This document shows, piece after piece, positions 46,837-55,547 of a stretch of DNA of 64,000 nt. The notes below the pieces were generated by a model that made no database searches, was not told the origin of the DNA, and was given only the letters and a program-made list of their open reading frames with translations. Position 1 is the first letter of the stretch, and each line of letters starts with the position of its first letter. The DNA comes from Sphingomonas desiccabilis. GTDB lineage: Bacteria; Pseudomonadota; Alphaproteobacteria; Sphingomonadales; Sphingomonadaceae. The DNA lies in assembly GCF_004135605.1 (NCBI RefSeq), contig NZ_SDPT01000002.1:1092373-1156372 (forward strand), read 5' to 3'. Made by a program: the position numbers and the translations under genes.

Positions 46837-47244
46837 TTACTTCTTGGTGGCCCCCACCTTGCTGTAGGGCACGAACTCGCTCAGTCCGACCGATCCGGAG
46901 AAGAAGCGGCTGGTCCGGCTGACGAGCTGGACGATGTCGATGCTGCACAGCTGGGACGTAAAGGTCCGGGTGACGAGGACGTCGTCGCTGTCGAGGGTCG
47001 AGGCGCCGGAGGGCCGATTGACGTACACGGTGCCGTTGTACATCCGGTACAGGATCGCCGTCCGGTCGATGATCTCGGTCGAGCGGATGTCGCGCAGGTT
47101 GATGCACTTGACGGGTTCTCCCGCCGTGCGCCCCTCGAGCGCCTTGGCGAGCTTGGCTTCGTAGCGGCTGTTGTCCTGGGGCGCGGCGGAGGCAGTACCG
47201 CCCGCAAGCAGCGCGGCGGCGAGAAGAGCGAAACGGAGACGCAT
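46837..47244 (-). CDS. Hypothetical secreted protein
   Basis: 135 residues with a signal peptide (MRLRFALLAAALLAGGTASA). The mature part contains KCINLRDIRSTEIIDRTAIL, YRMYNGTVYVN and a second Cys in SQLCSIDIV, so one disulfide is possible. No function recognised; similar small secreted proteins are common in sphingomonads. ATG at 47244 with AAAGGT upstream preferred over the longer frame. Convergent with the glycosidase gene. Confidence 0.7.
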   Translation of the reverse strand: MRLRFALLAAALLAGGTASAAPQDNSRYEAKLAKALEGRTAGEPVKCINLRDIRSTEIIDRTAILYRMYNGTVYVNRPSGASTLDSDDVLVTRTFTSQLCSIDIVQLVSRTSRFFSGSVGLSEFVPYSKVGATKK

Positions 47245-47395
47245 CGCGGATACCTTTCGTTGATTGCTACGCAAATGCCACAGCTGTGCTGAACGATCGA
47301 TGAGCAAGATTGTCCCGCGGCTCCATCCGGGGTAGTTGAAACAAAATTACAGGCAGACGGCCAGCAGACGCCGCGCCTGCGAGGAGAGAGAGCCG

Positions 47396-48928
47396 ATGCG
47401 TTTCATCGACCATGTCGTCGCGCGAGCCGACGATGCGCCAGCCGCCGGCCGGACTGGCCGCGTGTTCGACCCCAACAGCGGCCAGGTGCAGGCGGAGGTG
47501 CGGCTGGGTACGCGTGCCGACCTCGACCGGGCGATCGCAGCGGCGCAGGCCGCGCAGCCCGGCTGGGCCGCGACCAACCCGCAGCGCCGCGCCCGCGTCC
47601 TGTTCCGCTTCAAGGAACTGGTGGAGGCGGAGATGGACAGCCTCGCGCGGTTGCTGTCCTCCGAACATGGCAAGGTGCTGGCGGATTCGCGCGGCGACAT
47701 CCAGCGCGGCCTTGAGGTGGTGGAGTTCGCCTGCGGCATCCCTCATGCCTTGAAGGGCGAGTATAGCCTGGGTGCCGGGCCGGGGATCGACGTCTTCTCC
47801 ATGCGCCAGCCGATCGGAATCGGTGCGGGAATCACCCCGTTCAACTTCCCGGCGATGATCCCGATGTGGATGTTCGGGATCGCGGTCGCCTGCGGCAACG
47901 CCTTTATCCTCAAGCCCAGCGAGCGCGATCCCTCGGTGCCCGTGCGGCTGGCCGAACTGATGCTGGAGGCGGGTGCGCCGGAGGGCATCCTGCAAGTGGT
48001 CCACGGCGACAAGGAGATGGTGGACGCCATCCTCGACCATCCGGCGATCGCGGGCGTGAGCTTCGTCGGCAGTTCCGACATCGCGCACTATGTCTATCGC
48101 CGCGGCACCGAGGCGGGGAAGCGCGTCCAGGCGATGGGCGGGGCCAAGAACCACGGCGTGGTGCTGCCCGATGCCGACCTCGACCAAGTGGTGGCGGACC
48201 TGGCCGGTGCGGCGTTCGGATCGGCGGGCGAGCGCTGCATGGCGCTGCCGGTGGTGGTTCCGGTGGGCGATCGCACCGCCGAGGCGCTGCGCGAGAAGCT
48301 GGTGCCTGCGATCGAGGCGCTGCGCGTCGGCGTCTCGACCGATGCCGAAGCGCATTACGGGCCGGTCGTGACGGCGGAGCATCGCGCGCGCATCGAGAAC
48401 TGGATCCAGCGCGGCGTCGACGAGGGTGCCGAGCTGGTGGTCGACGGCCGCGGCTTCGCGCTGCAGGGGCACGAAGAGGGCTTCTTCATCGGCCCGTCGC
48501 TGTTCGACCGGGTGACGCCGGACATGGCGAGCTATCGCGAGGAGATCTTCGGCCCGGTGCTCCAGATCGTCCGCGCGCCCGATTTCGAGACGGCGCTGCG
48601 GCTGCCGTCGGAGCATCAGTACGGCAACGGCGTCGCACTCTTCACCCGCAACGGCCACGCCGCGCGAGAGTTCGCCGCGCGGGTCAACGTCGGCATGGTC
48701 GGCATCAACGTGCCGATCCCGGTGCCGGTCGCCTATCACAGCTTCGGCGGGTGGAAACGCTCCGGCTTCGGCGACGCCAACCAGCACGGCATGGAGGGCG
48801 TGCGCTTCTGGACCAAGGTCAAGACGGTGACCCAACGCTGGCCGGACGGATCGGCACTGCCCACGGGCAGCGAGGACGGCGGCCCGAGCCGCGTGCAGGA
48901 CGCGTTCGTCATCCCGACGATGGGGTGA
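47396..48928 (+). CDS. mmsA: CoA-acylating methylmalonate-semialdehyde dehydrogenase
   Basis: 510-residue aldehyde dehydrogenase that converts methylmalonate semialdehyde to propionyl-CoA in valine catabolism. Typical blocks: FNFPAMIPMWMFGIAVACGN, FVGSSDIAHYVYRRG, the catalytic Cys in GSAGERCMALPVVV and the MMSDH-type NVGMVGINVPIPVPVAYHSF. GAGGAGAGAG precedes the ATG at 47396. First gene of the valine cluster; a repeat-flanked antisense GIY-YIG gene separates it from the next pathway gene. Confidence 0.95.
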   Translation: MRFIDHVVARADDAPAAGRTGRVFDPNSGQVQAEVRLGTRADLDRAIAAAQAAQPGWAATNPQRRARVLFRFKELVEAEMDSLARLLSSEHGKVLADSRGDIQRGLEVVEFACGIPHALKGEYSLGAGPGIDVFSMRQPIGIGAGITPFNFPAMIPMWMFGIAVACGNAFILKPSERDPSVPVRLAELMLEAGAPEGILQVVHGDKEMVDAILDHPAIAGVSFVGSSDIAHYVYRRGTEAGKRVQAMGGAKNHGVVLPDADLDQVVADLAGAAFGSAGERCMALPVVVPVGDRTAEALREKLVPAIEALRVGVSTDAEAHYGPVVTAEHRARIENWIQRGVDEGAELVVDGRGFALQGHEEGFFIGPSLFDRVTPDMASYREEIFGPVLQIVRAPDFETALRLPSEHQYGNGVALFTRNGHAAREFAARVNVGMVGINVPIPVPVAYHSFGGWKRSGFGDANQHGMEGVRFWTKVKTVTQRWPDGSALPTGSEDGGPSRVQDAFVIPTMG

Positions 48929-48953
48929 GGGGTGGAACGCCAACCTCTTCTTC

Positions 48954-49040
48954 GTCATGCTGACGGAAGTCAGCATCCATTCGCGCTGAGTGAAGCAACT
49001 GGCGGAGCAGCAATGGATCCTGACTTTCGTCAGGATGACG
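48954..49040. repeat. Paired-hairpin repeat A, 87 bp
   Basis: Left arm GTCATGCTGACGGAAGTCAGCAT is a hairpin (ATGCTGAC/GTCAGCAT); right arm ATCCTGAC-tttc-GTCAGGAT is another. CATCCATT next to the left arm pairs with AATGGAT next to the right arm. Middle: CGCGCTGAGTGAAGCAACTG. Direct-repeat partner of the copy at 49375-49461, and it ends 2 bp before the GIY-YIG stop codon. Confidence 0.85.
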
Positions 49041-49042
49041 GG

Positions 49043-49354
49043 TTAGGTCTGTGGCAGCGGCGGGAAACCGAGGTCGATCGCGCGGTCTTCCCAGAACGGG
49101 TTTTCGCGCTCGATCAGCGCCACCTTCCAGTCTCTACGCCATGCCTTGAGCTGCTTCTCGCGTGCGATCGCGTCGGGTATTGTCTCGGCGACTTCGTACC
49201 AGACGAGCCGTTTGACGCCGTACCGGTTGGTGAAGCCGGGCAGGAACCCGCTTCGATGCTGATGCAGCCGCCCCATCAGGTTCGACGTCACGCCGACGTA
49301 CAGCGTGCCGTTCCGGCCGCTCGCCAGCAGGCAAACGCAGGACAGCCTGTCCAT
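49043..49354 (-). CDS. GIY-YIG nuclease family protein (copy 1, first-motif Tyr replaced)
   Basis: 103 residues of the small, stand-alone GIY-YIG type (UvrC N-terminal-like). TLYVGVTSNLMGRLHQHRSG gives the YIG half and catalytic Arg, and DAIAREKQLKAWRR the metal-binding Glu helix. The first tyrosine is replaced: CVCLLAS here against CVYILAS in the copy at 58485, a single-base change (TGC for TAC/TAT). Cleavage activity may therefore be reduced. It ends 2 bp from repeat A and begins 20 bp from repeat B. Biological role unknown. Confidence 0.88.
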   Translation of the reverse strand: MDRLSCVCLLASGRNGTLYVGVTSNLMGRLHQHRSGFLPGFTNRYGVKRLVWYEVAETIPDAIAREKQLKAWRRDWKVALIERENPFWEDRAIDLGFPPLPQT

Positions 49355-49374
49355 TCCTCACCACCCCCACCATC

Positions 49375-49461
49375 GTCATGCTGACGGAAGTCAGCATCCA
49401 TTCGCGCTTCGCTTCTCAACTGCCGGAGCGGCAATGGATCCCGACTTCCGTCGGGATGACG
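49375..49461. repeat. Paired-hairpin repeat B, 87 bp
   Basis: Direct copy of repeat A: the left arm is identical through GTCAGCATCCATTCGCGCT, the middle differs (TCGCTTCTCAACTGCCGGAG) and the right arm is ATCCCGAC-ttcc-GTCGGGAT, with compensating changes on both sides of the stem. It lies 23 bp before the acyl-CoA dehydrogenase start. Compensated stem changes indicate selection or recent conversion on structure rather than primary sequence. Confidence 0.85.
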
Positions 49462-49484
49462 CAAAAAGGGAATAGACCCTACTC

Positions 49485-50630
49485 ATGACCAACCAGTTCG
49501 ACCTGACCGAAGACCAGCGTGAGATCCAGGAACTTGCGCGGCGGTTCACTGCCGATCGCATCACCCCGCATGCCGGCGAATGGGACGAGAAGCACATCTT
49601 CCCGCGCGACGTCATCAAGGAGGCGGCGAGCCTGGGCTTCGCCGCGATCTACGTGTCCGAGGAAGCGGGGGGCATCAACCTGGGCCGGCTAGAGGCGGCG
49701 CTGATCATGGAGGCGATGGCCTATGGCTGCCCGTCCACCAGCGCCTTCATCTCGATCCACAACATGGCGTCGTGGATGCTCGACCGCTTCGGGTCGGATG
49801 GGCTGAAGGCGAAGTATCTCCCCGACCTCGTCACGATGGAGCGGATGGCGAGCTATTGCCTGACCGAGCCATCGTCCGGCTCCGACGCGGCGGCGCTGCG
49901 GACGCGGGCGGTGCGCGACGGCGGCGACTATGTGCTCACCGGCACCAAGCAATTCATCTCCGGCGCGGGCGAGAACGACCTCTACCTCGTGATGGCGCGC
50001 ACCGGCGAGGAGGGGCCGCGCGGCATCTCCTGCTTCGCGGTGGAAAAGGACATGGCCGGCCTCTCGTTCGGCGCGCAGGAGCGCAAGCTCGGCTGGCATT
50101 CGCAGCCGACCGCACAGGTGAACCTCGACGGGGTGCGCGTGCCGGCCGAGAACCTGGTGGGACAGGAAGGCGAAGGCTTCCGCATCGCGATGAAGGGGCT
50201 CGACGGCGGCCGGCTCAACATCGGCGCCTGCTCGCTGGGCGGGGCGCAGCGCTGCCTGGACGAGGCGATCCGCTACACGCGCGATCGCAAGCAGTTCGGC
50301 CGCGCCATCGCCGACTTCCAGAACACGCAGTTCACTTTGGCGGACATGGATACCGAGCTGCAGGCGGCTCGGGCGCTCCTCTACACCGCGGCGGCCAAGG
50401 TCACGGCCGAGGCGCCCGACCGGACGCGCTTCGCCGCGATGGCCAAACGCTTCGCCACGGATACGGGATCGTCCGTGGTGGATCGCGCGCTCCAGCTGCA
50501 TGGCGGCTACGGTTACCTCATGGACTATCCGATCGAACGCTTCTGGCGCGACCTGCGCGTGCATTCGATCCTGGAGGGGACCAACCAGGTGATGCGCATG
50601 ATCGTGGGACGGGAGCTGGTGCGCGAATGA
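49485..50630 (+). CDS. Acyl-CoA dehydrogenase, probable isobutyryl-CoA dehydrogenase
   Basis: 381-residue FAD enzyme: N-terminal helical domain, middle domain with YCLTEPSSGSDAAALRT, and C-terminal domain with RDRKQFGRAIADFQNTQF and QLHGGYGYLMDYPIERFWRD. Position between mmsA and a 3-hydroxyisobutyryl-CoA hydrolase gene points to the first oxidation of the valine branch. Its stop overlaps the next start (ATGA). Confidence 0.9.
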   Translation: MTNQFDLTEDQREIQELARRFTADRITPHAGEWDEKHIFPRDVIKEAASLGFAAIYVSEEAGGINLGRLEAALIMEAMAYGCPSTSAFISIHNMASWMLDRFGSDGLKAKYLPDLVTMERMASYCLTEPSSGSDAAALRTRAVRDGGDYVLTGTKQFISGAGENDLYLVMARTGEEGPRGISCFAVEKDMAGLSFGAQERKLGWHSQPTAQVNLDGVRVPAENLVGQEGEGFRIAMKGLDGGRLNIGACSLGGAQRCLDEAIRYTRDRKQFGRAIADFQNTQFTLADMDTELQAARALLYTAAAKVTAEAPDRTRFAAMAKRFATDTGSSVVDRALQLHGGYGYLMDYPIERFWRDLRVHSILEGTNQVMRMIVGRELVRE

Positions 50631-51673
50631 CGGAGGAGGTTCGGATCGAGGTCGACGGCAAGGCTGGCCGTATCCGGCTGGACCGCCCGCGCGCGCTGCA
50701 TGCGCTGAACGAGGGCATGTGCGGCACGATGCTGGCGGCGCTGGAGGACTGGCGCGAGGATGCGGCGGTGGAGATCGTGCTGATCGACCATGCCGAGGGC
50801 CGCGGCTTCTGCGCGGGCGGCGACGTCCGCCGCGCGGCCGAGAGCGGGAAGGGCGACGGCGTCGAGGCGCGCGCCTTCTTCGCCACTGAATACCGGCTCA
50901 ACCATCGGCTGTTCACCTATGCCAAGCCCGTGGTCGCGTTCATGGACGGGGTGGTGATGGGCGGCGGCGTCGGCATCTCGCAGCCGGCGCGCTTCCGGAT
51001 CGCGACCGAGAACACGCTGTTCGCCATGCCCGAGACTGCGATCGGCCTGTTTCCCGACGTGGGCGGGGGCTGGTATCTGTCGCGCCTGCGTGGCCGTGTC
51101 GGGCAATATCTTGCGCTGACCGGCGCGCGGATCGGCGGTGCCGAATGCCATGCGCTGGGCCTCGCCACCCACTATATCCCTGCCGACCGGCTGGAGACCG
51201 CCAAGACGCAGCTGGGCGAGGCGCCGCAGGAGGCGGGCGCAATCCTCGATGCGCTCTCGGATGTGCCGCCATCCGCGGCGATCCTGGAGCATCGGGAGGC
51301 GATCGACCGGCTGTTCGCTTCGGATCGGCTGGAGGACATTCTCGCCACGCTCGAAGCGGACGGCGGGGTCTGGGCGACCGAGCAGTTGTCCGTGCTGCGC
51401 AACCGATCGCCTCTGTCGATGAAGGTTGCGCTCAAGCTGCTGCTGGAAGGCGCGACCATGCCGACCTTCGAAGACGAGATGCGCCAGGAATATGCGGTGG
51501 CTGCCCACATCGTGCAGCGACCCGACTTTGCAGAGGGCGTGCGGGCCGTGCTGATCGACAAGGACAATGCGCCGCGCTGGGACCCGGCGACGCCGGAAGG
51601 CGTGACCGACCACATGATCGACCGCATCTTCGCGCCGCTGGACGCGGAAGGCGAATGGAGCCCCCAGGGCTGA
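50627..51673 (+). CDS. 3-hydroxyisobutyryl-CoA hydrolase (enoyl-CoA hydratase superfamily)
   Basis: 348 residues. Crotonase fold with FCAGGDVRRAAE (oxyanion hole) and the hydrolase-type signature AIGLFPDVGGGWYLSRLRG. Its length, about 90 residues beyond ordinary hydratases, is typical of HIBCH. Removes CoA from 3-hydroxyisobutyryl-CoA in valine degradation. Coupled to the upstream dehydrogenase by ATGA overlap and followed 12 bp later by a second crotonase. Confidence 0.9.
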   Translation: MTEEVRIEVDGKAGRIRLDRPRALHALNEGMCGTMLAALEDWREDAAVEIVLIDHAEGRGFCAGGDVRRAAESGKGDGVEARAFFATEYRLNHRLFTYAKPVVAFMDGVVMGGGVGISQPARFRIATENTLFAMPETAIGLFPDVGGGWYLSRLRGRVGQYLALTGARIGGAECHALGLATHYIPADRLETAKTQLGEAPQEAGAILDALSDVPPSAAILEHREAIDRLFASDRLEDILATLEADGGVWATEQLSVLRNRSPLSMKVALKLLLEGATMPTFEDEMRQEYAVAAHIVQRPDFAEGVRAVLIDKDNAPRWDPATPEGVTDHMIDRIFAPLDAEGEWSPQG

Positions 51674-51685
51674 AGGAGACCCGCA

Positions 51686-52462
51686 TTGGCAGAATATGAG
51701 AACATCCTGGTCGAGCAGCGCGAGGCGGTGACGCTGATCACGCTCAACCGGCCCAAGGCGCTGAACGCGCTCAATGCCCAGGTGCTCGCGGACCTGATTG
51801 CCGCGCTTGCCGCCTTCGACGCAGACGCCTCGCAGGGCTGCGCCGTCCTCACCGGCAGCGAGAAGGCGTTCGCCGCAGGAGCGGACATCAAGGAAATGGC
51901 GGAAATGGGTTTCGCCGACATGTACGGCACCGACCACTTCGCCGGGTACGAGCGCATCACCGCCACCCGCAAGCCGGTGATCGCCGCGGTCGCCGGCTAT
52001 GCGCTGGGCGGCGGCTGCGAACTGGCGATGATGTGCGACTTCATCCTTGCCGCCGACACCGCGAAGTTCGGCCAGCCCGAGATCAAGCTGGGCGTCTCGC
52101 CGGGCATGGGCGGGTCGCAGCGGCTGGTGCGCGCCGTCGGCAAGGCGAAGGCGATGGAAATGTGCCTGACCGGCCGGATGATGGAGGCCGAGGAAGCGGA
52201 GCGTGCCGGGCTCGTCAGCCGGGTGGTACCCGCCGCCGATCTTGTCGAGGAAGCGGTGAAGACCGCCGCCACCATCGCCGGCATGGCGCCGCTGGCCGTC
52301 AAGGCGAACAAGGAGATGGTGAACGCCGCCTTCGAGACAGGGCTGGCCCAAGGCATCCAGTTCGAGCGCCGCCTGTTCCACGCGCTATTCGCCACGATGG
52401 ATCAGAAGGAAGGCATGGCCGCGTTCGTTGAGAAGCGGGCGGGCAACTGGACGGGTAGATAG
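51686..52462 (+). CDS. Enoyl-CoA hydratase
   Basis: 258-residue crotonase: [20 protein letters not shown] (oxyanion hole and first region), [19 protein letters not shown], and the two catalytic Glu regions in [20 protein letters not shown]. Probably hydrates methacrylyl-CoA in the valine pathway and may serve other branched acyl-CoAs. TTG start at 51686 with AAGGAG in good position. Followed by a paired-hairpin repeat and mmsB. Confidence 0.92.
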   Translation: MAEYENILVEQREAVTLITLNRPKALNALNAQVLADLIAALAAFDADASQGCAVLTGSEKAFAAGADIKEMAEMGFADMYGTDHFAGYERITATRKPVIAAVAGYALGGGCELAMMCDFILAADTAKFGQPEIKLGVSPGMGGSQRLVRAVGKAKAMEMCLTGRMMEAEEAERAGLVSRVVPAADLVEEAVKTAATIAGMAPLAVKANKEMVNAAFETGLAQGIQFERRLFHALFATMDQKEGMAAFVEKRAGNWTGR

Positions 52463-52504
52463 ACCCCCTCGCGGGAGTCGCGGCGGATGCTTGGGGACAG
52501 TGCG

Positions 52505-52590
52505 GTATCCCTGCGCAGGCAGGATCCAGGGTCCAGCAGAGCAACCGCTGCGGCGTTCGCGGCCCTGGGCTCCTGCCTCCGCAGGAGCAC
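52505..52590. repeat. Paired-hairpin repeat, 86 bp
   Basis: GTATCCCTGCGCAGGCAGGATCC-like left arm, middle CCAGCAGAGCAACCGCTG, right arm CTCCTGCCTCCGCAGGAGCAC. Same family as 3591-3678. It fills the 181-bp gap between the enoyl-CoA hydratase and mmsB genes. Confidence 0.8.
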
Positions 52591-52643
52591 GGGAGGTGAG
52601 TGGGAAAACAGCAGGCAGCACGTCGGGCGGGAGAGGACAGCAT

Positions 52644-53528
52644 ATGGCACGGATCGGCTTCATCGGCCTGGGCAACATGGGTGGCGGCATGGCCGCAAAC
52701 CTGGCGAAGGCGGGGCACGACGTGCGTGCCTTCGACCTGTCGGACGAGGCGCTGGAACGGGCACGCAAGGCGGGGTGTCTGCCGAGCGACAGCGCCCGGG
52801 CAGCCGCAGAAGGTGCCGAGGCGGTGGTGACGATGCTGCCCGCCGGGCACCATGTCGCTGCGGTTTATGAAGACGGTGTGTTCGGCGTTGCGGCACCGGG
52901 CGCGGTGCTGATCGACAGCTCCACCATCGACGTCGCGACCGCCCGTCGGCTGACGGAGGCGGCTGCGGCCAAGGGGCTGCTCGCGGTCGATGCGCCGGTT
53001 TCGGGCGGGATCGCGGGTGCCGCGGCCGGCACGCTCACTTTTATGGTGGGCGGCAGCGACGCCGCCTTTGCCGCGGCCGAGCCGCTGCTGAGCCTCATGG
53101 GCAAGGCGGTGATCCACGCAGGCGAGGCCGGCGCGGGCCAGGCGGCCAAGGCCTGCAACAACATGCTGCTGGGTGCGACGATGATCGCGACCTGCGAGGC
53201 GTTCCTGCTTGCCGAGCGGCTGGGGCTCGATCCGCAGACCTTCTACGACATCAGCTCGGCCAGTTCGGGACAGAGCTGGTCGATGACGACCTATTGTCCG
53301 GTGCCGGGCGTCGGGCCGGAGACGCCGGCCGACCACGACTATCAGGGCGGATTCGCCGCGGCGCTGATGCTCAAGGATCTGCGGCTGGCGCTGGATGCGG
53401 CGAGCGGCGCCAACGTCGACACGCCGATGGGCGCGCGGGCGGCCGAGCTCTACGGCAGTTTTGTCGCCGACGGCGGCGCGACCACCGACTTCTCGGGCAT
53501 CATCCGGATGTTGGGGAAGCGCGGATAG
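52644..53528 (+). CDS. mmsB: 3-hydroxyisobutyrate dehydrogenase
   Basis: 294 residues. N-terminal NAD-binding motif IGFIGLGNMGGGMAANLAKAG, substrate motif DAPVSGGIAGAAAGTLTFMV and the catalytic Lys region GAGQAAKACNNMLL. Oxidises 3-hydroxyisobutyrate to methylmalonate semialdehyde, the substrate of MmsA 3.7 kb upstream. The ATG at 52644 lies after GAGAGGA. Confidence 0.95.
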   Translation: MARIGFIGLGNMGGGMAANLAKAGHDVRAFDLSDEALERARKAGCLPSDSARAAAEGAEAVVTMLPAGHHVAAVYEDGVFGVAAPGAVLIDSSTIDVATARRLTEAAAAKGLLAVDAPVSGGIAGAAAGTLTFMVGGSDAAFAAAEPLLSLMGKAVIHAGEAGAGQAAKACNNMLLGATMIATCEAFLLAERLGLDPQTFYDISSASSGQSWSMTTYCPVPGVGPETPADHDYQGGFAAALMLKDLRLALDAASGANVDTPMGARAAELYGSFVADGGATTDFSGIIRMLGKRG

Positions 53529-53610
53529 CAGCGGCTGACAACCGGCGCTTGTTTGCCGGCGTGGTTTTCTGGCTTGGTTGTGGGGGCGGGGTTCGGCACA
53601 GGTCGCCGTG

Positions 53611-54288
53611 ATGCGCCGTTTCTTTGTCCCCATTCTCGCCGGCGGCACGCTGCCGGATCGTCTGTTTGCCTGTCTGGGCGCGGTGTTCGGCATCGCCTTG
53701 ACCGGCGCGATCAGCGTCTGGTTCCTGGGCGACATGGGCTCGCTGCCGCTGCTGGTGGCACCGATGGGCGCGGCGGCGGTGCTGGTGTTCGTGGTACCGG
53801 CGAGTCCGCTCGCCCAGCCTTGGTCGGTGGTCGGCGGCAACATCGTCTCGGCACTGGTGGGGGTGACGGCGGCGCGGTTCATTCCCGTGCCGCACCTGGC
53901 AGCGGGCGTCGCGGTCGGCGGTGCGATCCTGGCGATGTCGCTGCTGCGTTGCCTGCACCCGCCGGGCGGGGCGGCGGCGCTGACGGCGGTGGTCGGCGGA
54001 CCGGTGGTGGTGACGGCCGGCTATGGCTTCGCGCTGGTACCGGTGGGGCTGAATGCCGTGTTGCTGATGCTGGCGGGTGTCGCCTTTCACCGCCTGTCGG
54101 GGCACTCCTATCCGCATCGGCCGGTGCCGGTTGCACCAGCGGCTGCCGACACCGTGCCACATCCGGAAGATCTCGACCGCGCACTCGAAGATCTGGGCGA
54201 GACGTTCGACGTCACCCGCGAGGACCTCGACCTCCTGTTCCGCCGGATGGAGCATCACGCGAAAGAACGCCGCACACGGGGCGGGTGA
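53611..54288 (+). CDS. HPP family membrane protein
   Basis: 225 residues with about five membrane helices in residues 1-165. It contains the HPP signature LRCLHPPGGAAALTAVVGG and MGAAAVLVFVVPASPLAQPW. The C-terminal 55 residues are soluble and acidic (PHPEDLDRALEDLGETFDVT). Family members have been tied to nitrite or other anion transport, but function here is not known. ATG at 53611 or the GTG just before. Confidence 0.85.
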   Translation: MRRFFVPILAGGTLPDRLFACLGAVFGIALTGAISVWFLGDMGSLPLLVAPMGAAAVLVFVVPASPLAQPWSVVGGNIVSALVGVTAARFIPVPHLAAGVAVGGAILAMSLLRCLHPPGGAAALTAVVGGPVVVTAGYGFALVPVGLNAVLLMLAGVAFHRLSGHSYPHRPVPVAPAAADTVPHPEDLDRALEDLGETFDVTREDLDLLFRRMEHHAKERRTRGG

Positions 54289-54307
54289 GCTCCCAACAAC
54301 GTTCCTC

Positions 54308-54406
54308 GTACCCGGGCGCAGGCCGGGGTACGGATGGGGAGGCCTTTGCGGTGTCGCGCAATCCAGCGACGGCACCGCAACTGGGCCCCGGCCTTCGCCG
54401 GGGTAC
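54308..54406. repeat. Paired-hairpin repeat, 99 bp
   Basis: Left arm GTACCCGGGCGCAGGCCGGGGTAC, right arm GGCCCCGGCCTTCGCCGGGG ending GTAC, middle with GTGTCGCGCAATCCAGCGAC. Right arm also occurs, inverted, at 3480-3506. It lies between convergent HPP and trhO genes and could act as a bidirectional terminator. Confidence 0.7.
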
Positions 54407-54425
54407 AGGATCGCTGGTCTGGGCT

Positions 54426-55388
54426 CTACGCCCGATCGGCAGCTTCTACGCCGCGATCCGAAATTGTCGCGCCGACATGCTCCTCGCCGCGCGCTTCGGC
54501 GAGCTTCTCCTGGCGGTGGCGTTCGGCATAGCGGGCACGGTCTTCGTCGCTGCGCTGGTGGTAGCAGGCGGGGCAGCTGACGCCTTCCTCGTAGAGCGGC
54601 GAGCCTTGGTCGGCGACGCTCACCGGCATGCGGCAGGCGTGGCACAGCGCGTGGCTGCCCGGCGCGAGGGCGTGGCCGACCGCGACGCGCTGGTCGAACA
54701 CGAAGCACTCGCCGTTCCAGCGGCTGTCCGCCTCCGGCACCTCCTCCAGATATTTCAGGATGCCGCCCTTGAGGTGGTAGACCGCGTCCACCCCCTCGGC
54801 GCGGAGCAGCGCGGTGGCTTTTTCGCAGCGGATGCCGCCGGTGCAGAACATCGCCACCTTGGACTTGCCGGCGAGCAGCGTGTCGCGATGGTCGCGGAAC
54901 CAGCTGGGGAAGTCGCGGAAGCTGTCGGTCGCGGGATCGATCGCGCCCTGGAAGGTGCCGACCGCGACCTCATAGGCGTTGCGCGTGTCGATCAGCACCA
55001 CCTCCGGATCGGCGATCAGCGCGTTCCAGTCCTCCGGCGCGACATAGGTGCCGACCTGGCCGACGGGATCGACGTGCGGCTCGCCCATTGTCACGATCTC
55101 GCGCTTCAGCCGCACCTTCATGCGGTGGAAGGGCATGGTCGCCGCGCGCGATTCCTTGTGCTCCAGCGCGGCGCAGCCCGGCAGCGCGCGGATCGCCGCC
55201 AGCGCGCTGTCGATCGCCGCGTCGGTGCCGGCGATGGTGCCGTTGATCCCCTCCGGTGCGAGCAGCAGCGTGCCCTTCACCCCCAGGCTGCAGCACGTCT
55301 GCGCCAGTGGCCCGCGCAGCGCGGCGGGATCGTCGAAGGTGGTGAAACGGTAGAGCGCGACGACGCGGATCGGCAGGGGATCGGACAC
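54426..55388 (-). CDS. trhO: tRNA uridine(34) hydroxylase (rhodanese family, TrhO)
   Basis: 320 residues: N-terminal UPF0176 domain ([28 protein letters not shown]), a rhodanese domain with active-site loop [15 protein letters not shown], and a Cys-rich C-terminal segment ([14 protein letters not shown]) that may bind metal. Performs oxygen-dependent 5-hydroxylation of U34 in some tRNAs. No ATG fits; GTG at 55388 ([15 protein letters not shown]) is the likely start. Divergent from isovaleryl-CoA dehydrogenase. Confidence 0.9.
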   Translation of the reverse strand: MSDPLPIRVVALYRFTTFDDPAALRGPLAQTCCSLGVKGTLLLAPEGINGTIAGTDAAIDSALAAIRALPGCAALEHKESRAATMPFHRMKVRLKREIVTMGEPHVDPVGQVGTYVAPEDWNALIADPEVVLIDTRNAYEVAVGTFQGAIDPATDSFRDFPSWFRDHRDTLLAGKSKVAMFCTGGIRCEKATALLRAEGVDAVYHLKGGILKYLEEVPEADSRWNGECFVFDQRVAVGHALAPGSHALCHACRMPVSVADQGSPLYEEGVSCPACYHQRSDEDRARYAERHRQEKLAEARGEEHVGATISDRGVEAADRA

Positions 55389-55547
55389 GGGATTTCTCGA
55401 AAGGGGGAGACGCCGCGGCTGTAGAGCATCGGGCCGGCGCTCGCCAGCAGCGCCGCGCCGCTTTTCGGCTGTTTCACCCACGCGCAACTTTCGTTCGCGA
55501 AAAGCCATGCTACACTCGCGCAAAACAGAACAGATGGAGAGGCCGTT

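Larger units (their letters stand above)
48954..49461 (-). mobile_element. Candidate repeat-flanked GIY-YIG unit 1
   Basis: About 508 bp made of one 87-bp paired-hairpin repeat, a 312-bp GIY-YIG gene on the minus strand, and a second direct copy of the repeat. It interrupts the valine operon between mmsA and the acyl-CoA dehydrogenase, antisense to both. Mobility is an inference from structure and from a second, independent GIY-YIG/repeat association at 58468-58876. Confidence 0.4.

Noticed and set aside
47245..47395. EcfG-like motif (GGGAC-N16-CGTT) upstream of the secreted hypothetical gene
   Set aside because: One mismatch in the key GGAAC element and no functional link; not strong enough to list.
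48954..49461. CRISPR array
   Set aside because: Only two copies with a protein-coding gene between them; no spacer regularity and no cas genes.
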